A stretch of DNA of 64,000 bases, taken from positions 1,804,331 through 1,868,330 of the forward strand of contig VZRN01000753.1 in the NCBI GenBank assembly GCA_013397935.1. Reading direction: 5' to 3'. Origin of the DNA: Dasyornis broadbenti. Lineage: Eukaryota > Chordata > Aves > Passeriformes > Dasyornithidae. Positions 58,093 to 64,000 of the stretch are shown piece after piece; position 1 is the stretch's first letter; each line of letters begins with the position of its first letter. The position numbers and the translations under genes are program-made. A model generated the notes under the pieces. That model was not told where the DNA came from. It did not search any database and saw only the letters and a program-made list of their open reading frames with translations.

Positions 58093-58163
58093 TCAATATG
58101 GCTTGTAGTTATTCTGATGACCACCACGTCTTGGTGTCTTCCCATAATTTGCACTGCCTTGAC
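58093..58163 (-). CDS. HNRNPAB: HNRNPAB last coding exon
   Basis: 71 coding bases, acceptor ttgttcatag. Reads SQGSANYGKTPRRGGHQNN and YKPY then TGA (complement of 58093-58095). RRGGHQNNYKPY is a PY-NLS-type signal for transportin import, shared with HNRNPD. Confidence 0.95.
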
Positions 58164-61100
58164 CTATGAACAAGAGAACAAATGCATTAAACTGCTAATT
58201 AGTTACGCTTGCTTATACCCAATACAGTTCTCTTTACTTACTGTAATCATAGCCTGGTCCATATCCATAATACCCATATCCTGAATAATCATAGCCTCCA
58301 TAGCCACCATAACCTTGCTGATAGCCGTATCCTTGATTCCCATAACCCTGGTTCCAGTAATTGCCATAACCTTGATTCCAATTTTGACTTTGAGCTATAG
58401 AAGGGAAAACCATCCACAAAATCCCATTTTAGTACACACAACTTATTTAGAATGTGTCCATACTAAAGTAGTGTGTGTGGTACTTACCGCCGCCTCTTCC
58501 ACCTCTGCCTCTTCCTCCATAGCTACCTCTTCCTCCGCCACTACTGAACTGTTGCTGCTGGTACACTTCTTTTGGCTGTGCTACCTTAATCTCACACTGC
58601 AAATAAAAAACAAGGAAGAGTATGTAAAGTGTCTCAGAGCAGCACTGCTCAACCTGAGCACCTGGAAAAGCCAGAGGTTCCTCTGGAGGCAAAGGAAGTG
58701 TACATGCTGTGTGTTGCTGTCAGGTGAGCAGCACTAATGCATATCCAGGGGCATCTGATTTATGGTGCTATCCAGGCACAGGTAAGTCACTGTCAGCCTT
58801 TCCAAGAGGCCACTCCTTTCAGGGCATTTTATCCTGCCTATTTCCCTACCATCAGCTTCCCCATGGAGGAGGTGCTGAGGTCACCTCTCCTATAGAAGCC
58901 ACAAGGCTGCCCTCTCACCTGGCACAACCTCCAGGACAAAGCTGTTGCTGTAAGACTGCTTCACCTGACCTGCACTGAATGAACAAGGAAACACACCAGA
59001 ACACAAGTTTTCCTGACAGCCACTGTACACCCTAAACACCATGCACGTGGCTGAACTGTACCATACCCCTACCAACACTTGAAATCATCATTTAACAGGT
59101 AAAACCAACCAGAACTGGCATTACCAAGACAGGTTCCCAGGCTGCAGTTCAAGCTGTCAGCCAGCTGCCTCATTTTTGGATCTGTGCACAGTCCAAGATT
59201 ACAGCTACTGCTAACTGCAAAAGGAACAACAGCACCTGAGCAAGTCTGGCTTGCAGTTCTTCACCACAGGACTTTTAAGGTAATCTGCTTTTTATTATTT
59301 ATGGCTATAACAAAAACAATTCATAGTTATGAGATACAGAAATTTCTCAGCTACCTTGGCACATAGGTGTTCATCTCTCCTGAAAACAAGCTTCACTGCT
59401 AACCAGTGACTTTCCCAGTACATTAAGTTTGCCAAAATTTATTCTGTACTGTGTCAGGACCAGTCTTAAACCAAATGCAATCTAAGTCAATGTCAGACAG
59501 TATGACCTAGTGTAATAGGGCTCTGAAGTTATGTGAGCAGTCAGCACTGGCCCCAGAGCAAGGTAACAGGGACACCTCCAGCCAGTACACATCATTTTCC
59601 TTCAGTCCTCTCCTCATTTGTTGATACAGGAGCCTCTCTCCATTAGCTGTTCACTTAGATGAGCAGTCAGCTGGTCAGAGCATCTCTCAGCACGCTTACA
59701 ATAGTTCATTCCCATAACCAGCTGACCAAGTAAAAGCTGCCATAACTTTACCTTCATTCTCTAAATCTTTGTCGTGGGTTTACATGACAAGGTTTTGGTA
59801 GCAGGGGGGCTGCAGAAAGGCACTTCATAGAGAAGAAAGCAGAAGTTACACCCCAGCAGACAAAGCCAGTTTCAGCCAGATGCTTACAAAGTTAAGTGTC
59901 TGCCAAGTTTGTATTTATGCAAGTGCTCTATGCTGAAAATAGGCATCTACCTGTTGGGATGGCTTACACTACTACACTGATACATAAGCTGATTTCTCCA
60001 CATATATTTAATGAATGCAATTACATACTTTACATACAAAAGACCCTAAAACATAGCAAGTATTAAAGTCAGAAATACTAGCAGAGCCTTGACAGCCTCT
60101 GTGACTGAACTTACAGCAAAACACCACTATGGTAAACTTCAAGCTGTCCTTATTGTAAAATTGGTGCCTTGACCCAAGAGGTCTACAAAAACCTTTTTAG
60201 GTTATAGATGCAGAGGTATTTTGCTTAGACAAAGAGTTACAAGTCAAGAGTTTCTACCTTGCTTCCACTGACGTTGTGGAATTTCTTCTCCAAAACCTTC
60301 TTCACTGGATCCTCTTCCTTGAAAGTGATGAACACAAACCCCCTCCTTTTGTTGGTCTTTGGATCCATAGGCAGTTCAATTGCTTCAATCTGAAGACATA
60401 AAATACTACTTTCAGTCTCATATTTTAGATGAACACTTTTATGCCCAAAAATTGGGACAGTAAAACTGTAAGTTTTCTCTCTATGAATATTATGCAATAC
60501 CGAAGTTGCAAGTCTTTCTATGCTAACAGTGACTCTCAGATCTGAGATTTCCATTATACAACTCTTCAAACCAATTTTAACATCAGCTAAAATGCTTTGA
60601 AGACCAAGAGTATCCAACTAGCAATGGAAGCATCTGGTACAGTAAGTGCCACCTTTGCTCTCAAGACAGGAAACCTCTGGATGTTACAGAAGACTTAATA
60701 CATCTGAAGTTAATTGACTTTGACACTTGCAAATTATTAGTAAACTAAACAGCAACTAGAAACTATACTTTCAGAGTTTACTAACATTACACACACCTCT
60801 CCAAACTCTCCAAAGTATTCCCTGATTTTCTCTTCTGTGGCTTCTGGGTTTAGTCCACCAACAAATATTTTCTTCACTGGATCCTTTTTCATTGCCATGG
60901 CTTTCTTGGGATCAATTAGTCGTCCATCTAGTCTGTGTTCTTTCTGTTCCAGAACCTGAAAAACAGTTTGGTACGATTAATTCAAGCTGCAAAGTTTCCC
61001 CTAGAAATTAAGGATCTAAAATATGGAGCTTAAATTCACCTTTTCAACACTCCCAGGTTCTTTGAAGAGAATAAATCCAAAGCCTCTGGATCTTCCTGTG

Positions 61101-61208
61101 TTAGGGTCCATCTTTATTGTACAGTCAGTTACCTCACCAAATTTGGTGAAGTAATCTTTCAAGTCTTTTTTGCTTGTATCCCAACTGAGGCCACCAACAA
61201 ACATCTTC
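58093..61208 (-). CDS. HNRNPAB: Heterogeneous nuclear ribonucleoprotein A/B, exons 2 to last (N-terminal exon outside window)
   Basis: HNRNPAB (CBF-A) is a nuclear RNA- and single-strand DNA-binding protein. Six minus-strand exons join in one frame to 263 residues plus a split first codon; human is 332 as I recall it, with about 69 residues in the missing exon 1. RRM1 shows RNP2 MFVGGL and RNP1 RGFGFILF; RRM2 shows IFVGGL and RGFVFITF. An RGG stretch, a Gly/Tyr/Gln/Asn-rich low-complexity tail and the end GGHQNNYKPY, a transportin-type PY nuclear localisation signal, follow. The 153-bp Gly-Tyr exon is the likely cassette that separates the long and short isoforms. The paralogues HNRNPD and HNRNPDL are close, but the sequence (MAMKKDPVKKIFVGGLNPEA) and synteny favour HNRNPAB. 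Span includes introns. Confidence 0.95.
58242..58394 (-). CDS. HNRNPAB: HNRNPAB exon, Gly/Tyr-rich cassette
   Basis: 153 bp (51 codons in effect), acceptor ccttctatag and donor gtaagt. Encodes repeated WNQGYGNYWNQGYG and YGGYDYSGYGYYGYGPG units. Skipping it joins G to GT and keeps the frame (GQGSANYG), as expected for the long/short isoform cassette; the human equivalent is 47 residues as I recall it, so the bird exon has about four extra residues (NQGYG unit). Flanking introns are only 93 and 78 bp. Confidence 0.93.
58488..58596 (-). CDS. HNRNPAB: HNRNPAB exon, RGG region
   Basis: 109 bp, acceptor tttatttgcag and donor gtaagt. Begins CEIKVAQPKEVYQQQQFSS, then GGGRGSYGGRGRGGRGG, substrate-like for arginine methylation; ends with the first base of a split codon. 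If the following 93-bp intron is kept, the frame reads on and stops after about 14 codons. Confidence 0.94.
58597..60257 (-). other. HNRNPAB: HNRNPAB intron with LTR fragment
   Basis: 1.66 kb intron between RRM2 and the RGG exon, GT-AG on the minus strand. Contains the endogenous retrovirus LTR scrap at 59770-59888; otherwise unremarkable. Confidence 0.7.
59770..59888 (+). mobile_element. Endogenous retrovirus LTR fragment (songbird type)
   Basis: The stretch tgtcgtgggtttacatgaca, caaggttttggtagcagggg, ggctgcag and, further on, gacaaagccagtttcagcc resembles the beginning of LTRs that I associate with songbird endogenous retroviruses. It is about 120 bp, truncated, without any viral coding sequence, and antisense to HNRNPAB. 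Family name not assignable by eye. Confidence 0.55.
60258..60389 (-). CDS. HNRNPAB: HNRNPAB exon, RRM2
   Basis: 132 bp, 44 codons, phase 0, acceptor tatgtcttcag and donor gtagaa. Begins IEAIELPMDPKTNKRRGFVF with RNP1 RGFVFITF and ends FHNVSGSK. Confidence 0.95.
60797..60955 (-). CDS. HNRNPAB: HNRNPAB exon, RRM1-RRM2 linker and RRM2 start
   Basis: 159 bp, 53 codons, phase 0, acceptor tgtttttcag and donor gtgtgt. Begins VLEQKEHRLDGRLIDPKKAM, contains IFVGGLNPEATEEKIREYF (RNP2 of RRM2) and ends GEFGE. Confidence 0.95.
61040..61208 (-). CDS. HNRNPAB: HNRNPAB exon, RRM1
   Basis: 169 bp, minus-strand acceptor gaaatttcag and donor gtgaat. Reads (x)KMFVGGLSWDTSKKDLKDYF, then the RNP1 octamer RGFGFILF, and ends EPGSVEK in phase 0. 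The paralogue HNRNPD has an equivalent exon of similar size. Confidence 0.95.
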
Positions 61209-63749
61209 CTGAAATTTCAAGGAGAAAAGAGCTATTTAAATTCAGGAAGCACTACAGAAAAGGACATGCAGTAAGATGCTCAGTGGTACACACCTCAGCA
61301 GTATTGTCAGAACAGGACCAACTGTTCAGAGTTAAACACTTGCATCTTGTTTAAAGCTGCTGACACTACAGGAATGCACAAAGGTGGGATTCTCCCCCCC
61401 CTTTTTGAGGGAATGCCATAATGCACCCTGACATTTATTAGAGGATGTAAGAAATAATAAGAATTGCCTGAAATGTTCCTTACCAGTAACTTACGTTCTT
61501 ACAAAAGTATTCTGTAATTTGCAACAAAGCAGTATTGATCATCAAGTACTGCCAACTCAGTTTTTGCAAAGAACCTAGGATCACACTCCTACTGCTCTGA
61601 AAGCATTCAGCAAAGAATAAGGCATCAAAAGCAAAGTATTTGAGTTTTCTTAAGTTTCAGTTAAATGGCCGTAAAAATTTTAGTTTAGGTATCTGTGACC
61701 TCCAATAACAGTCACATACAACAGACAGGACTTTGAACCTGCCTTAACGAATGTTGTGCACTTCTTCCTGCTTAGTTACTGCCTCTAGTTCTATCTTCAC
61801 CAGTACTACAGGAGTCACTCCATTCTTAGTCTTTAATTCCAAGTAGGTGGATACAGTTCTTCCCTGCCCACTTTTCCATACAAAATACCCTCTGACAGAG
61901 GATATCTATCTCAAAGAACTAAATTCAAGGCACAATACAGAAGTGACGCTAACAAACAAAACAGTGATATCAGACAAGGCATTTTTCAAATGCTTCACTT
62001 CAAATGAAAACATTAATAACATGGCTGTATTTTCTATTTTCAGAGTTTCCAAGGTAACAAACTAAGCTTTTAAAAGCATCTGTGCCTTTTTATCTAACTA
62101 TAGACTGAAACAGTTTAAGTTGTCATTACTCTGTTTGGAGGCAACCTAGATTAGCACTGGAAGCTAGCAGCCCTTCAGAAACTAAACTATGCTTAAATAA
62201 AAGTGGCTTTTAGTGTTTCTGTTTTACTTTGATTTGCTAGAATTGGCATCTGTTTACGTTCAAAATGTAATGGGGCAGGGCAGAACCTTATGGGGTTTTT
62301 GCCCTTTTTTCTTAAACTGGATGAAACCATATCCTTTGTCGGCTGAACTCAAGTTTTTTCAGCAGACCAAGCTGTGCACTCTTAACTGATGACTGCAGCA
62401 GGAAGCACAGGGTCCAAGTAAAGTGTGTGCTTCCTGCAGCCATTACAGCAGAGCCTCAAAGAACCAGCCTTACCAAGTTTACTAAGCTTTTCAATGCCAG
62501 GTGAAAGAAAGGGCCTTAGTGGATTCTTCCCCATCTCAACAGCTAACTGTGGCTGCTATAACCTGTACAGGCTGACAGTGGCTTTCCACAGCACACCCTG
62601 TCATCACTGACCACACTTACAGAATGATCAAGAGAAGCTCCGTGCTTGGGGGATGCCAGGAATTTGTCTGGAGGCAGCTTTCACTGCTTTATGGCATCGG
62701 GCTGAGGCTGTGGCATTGCCACACACTGAACTCACCTCTTACCACAGCAGTGTGTATTACACTTTGCAATTTGCAGAGCTTTGTTTTGTAACTGGAAAAA
62801 CTGATATACCTAATTTAAATAACACAATACACAGCCTTTGAAACTAAGACAAAAATCCCAGCATTTGGCTTTGCCTTCAGAGGTCACATAAACTGGACAA
62901 GTGCACCCTTAACATGTAGTCTTCCTCTTTAGTGTATTAGTGCAGCTAAATTGAAGCTTATTTCAGCTCCTGACAAAACACTCTAAAGTCAATGCCTTGG
63001 ACAGCTCTCATTTGAGCACAGCACTACATTTTTCACATAGGTCAATCTCTCTGAATAACTGCTTTTCTTACAAGTTTAATTTCATACCAATTTGGGGCTG
63101 AAGCTTGTCACCTGTTCACGAAAAGAAAATACTGTTACCCTTTTTTTCCGTACAGAATACTAGAAACAGTAAAGAAAAATACATGCATAGCTAAAAGGCC
63201 AGGTTCTCAATCCTTCTAGTGTCTGGCAAAAGGTACATCCAGCCCCAGCTTGTGCAAGTTTTATTTGTTGCTTTATAACCAAAATCTATTACACTGGCTT
63301 CAGCTCTCTGTTTAACCTGAAGGATGTGACCCTCCAGTTCAGAGCTCAGCAATAACAAAGGGAGTTCCAATTAAATCCATAGGGTAGACTGAATAACAAA
63401 GACCTGCTTGAGAAATAGGCAGGTAATGTTCATGTCAAGTACGTGTATTTATGAACAGACTAACTATAAGAAATTCCTCTTGTGTACACAAGGATTCTGC
63501 TACCAAAGCACAGCGACACTACACTGACTCCTCCAGAAATCCCTTGCAAGACATAAGGCATTTTCTGACAATGCTGCAAAGTAGCATACCAAAATCGCTC
63601 TTACCGATTTAAACACACCATGCGCATCGTCTCAATCGTGCTGATTTTCCCCTTAGTTCCTTTAAAAATTACTCATCTTACCCCCACTGCCTTCCAAGGC
63701 CAGAATTATTTTTTAATGTGCTTTACACAAAACACATTCGCATCTACAT
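61209..63749 (-). other. HNRNPAB: HNRNPAB intron 1 (presumed)
   Basis: 2.5 kb upstream of the RRM1 exon on the minus strand. I searched by eye for codons of the expected exon 1 end (ASKNEEDAG) and did not find them, so the N-terminal exon should be beyond 64000. No repeat family recognised. Confidence 0.6.
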
Positions 63750-64000
63750 CGACGCCGGTGGCGATGGGCCATGCGATTCTCAGAAAGTTTCAACCAGCCC
63801 CCCTCCCGCAACAGAAAGCAACTCCTTCCATCCGCCCCTTTCGCTAAAGGGGGAAAAGATGAAGAAAACGCGGGAGAGGTAAATCTCCTTCCATTTTACA
63901 GCGTGAGACGGCAACAGCCCCGCTCAGCGCCCCTCCCCCAGCCGCCACATGGCGCCAACAAAAGGCAGCGCCAGAACAAAGGAAGCGCTGGTGCTGCAGG
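63750..64000 (-). promoter_or_regulatory. HNRNPAB: Edge of CpG-rich HNRNPAB 5' region
   Basis: CpG content and GC rise towards the window end, with runs such as agccccgctcagcgcccctc. This fits the edge of a housekeeping promoter island; on the minus strand it is probably the start of intron 1 just downstream of exon 1. No coding exon recognised. Confidence 0.4.

Noticed and set aside
58209..58737. Plus-strand frames rich in His/Asn and Thr/Ser opposite the HNRNPAB tail
   Set aside because: Mirror frames of the Gly/Tyr-rich repeat on the minus strand, where the known protein is encoded.
1..64000. CRISPR arrays, operons, insertion sequences, tRNA or rRNA genes
   Set aside because: None seen; the window is intron-rich vertebrate DNA. 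A tRNA or miRNA search by covariance model was not possible here.

Overview
The window is vertebrate nuclear DNA, almost certainly avian. Short exons lie in long introns with GT-AG borders. CR1 LINE 3' ends, the dominant bird retrotransposon, occur at about five places, and there is an LTR scrap of a type I associate with songbird endogenous retroviruses. A passerine is therefore likely, but the species cannot be fixed from the sequence. There are no prokaryotic-style genes; long open frames other than the exons listed are chance frames in introns and intergenic DNA.

Three protein-coding genes are present in the order COL23A1 (+), PHYKPL (+), HNRNPAB (-). As I recall it, this matches human 5q35 (inverted), which supports the naming. 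(1) Positions 1-12670 are intron of COL23A1; its 5' exons (cytoplasmic tail, membrane anchor, start of the first collagen domain) lie upstream of the window. From 12671 to 37692 I place 24 exons by hand: 22 Gly-X-Y exons covering the rest of COL1, the NC2 interruption, COL2, the NC3 interruption, COL3 and the start of NC4; an exon ending in GCWHK; and a final exon that supplies only the TGA stop and 3'UTR. An additional 57-bp collagen-like exon candidate sits at 34265-34321. (2) 37693-46860 is 3'UTR plus about 8 kb of AT-rich intergenic DNA with one CR1 tail and one CTCF-like site. (3) A CpG island at about 46880-47545, interrupted by a 99-N assembly gap, marks the PHYKPL promoter. Exon 1 is not visible and is probably in the gap. 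Eleven further PHYKPL exons run from 48734 to the stop at 54134, with a poly(A) signal at 54210. (4) HNRNPAB is on the minus strand: six exons from 61208 down to the stop at 58093 encode both RRMs, the RGG/Gly-Tyr-rich tail and the C-terminal PY-type nuclear localisation sequence. The N-terminal exon should lie beyond 64000, where a second CpG-rich zone begins.

Functionally the genes are independent. COL23A1 is a type II transmembrane collagen, PHYKPL is a mitochondrial PLP enzyme degrading phosphohydroxylysine, and HNRNPAB is a nuclear RNA-binding protein. PHYKPL acts on a catabolite of hydroxylysine, an amino acid made in collagens, so its position next to a collagen gene is curious but probably coincidental.

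The exon phases were checked by summing lengths. The PHYKPL exons (1297 coding bases after a split codon) and HNRNPAB exons (793 bases after a split codon) keep one open frame to the stop, and every COL23A1 exon is a multiple of three in phase 0. I see no frameshift or premature stop in any of the three genes. I found no novel biological system; the most notable observation is the decayed or bird-specific COL23A1 exon.
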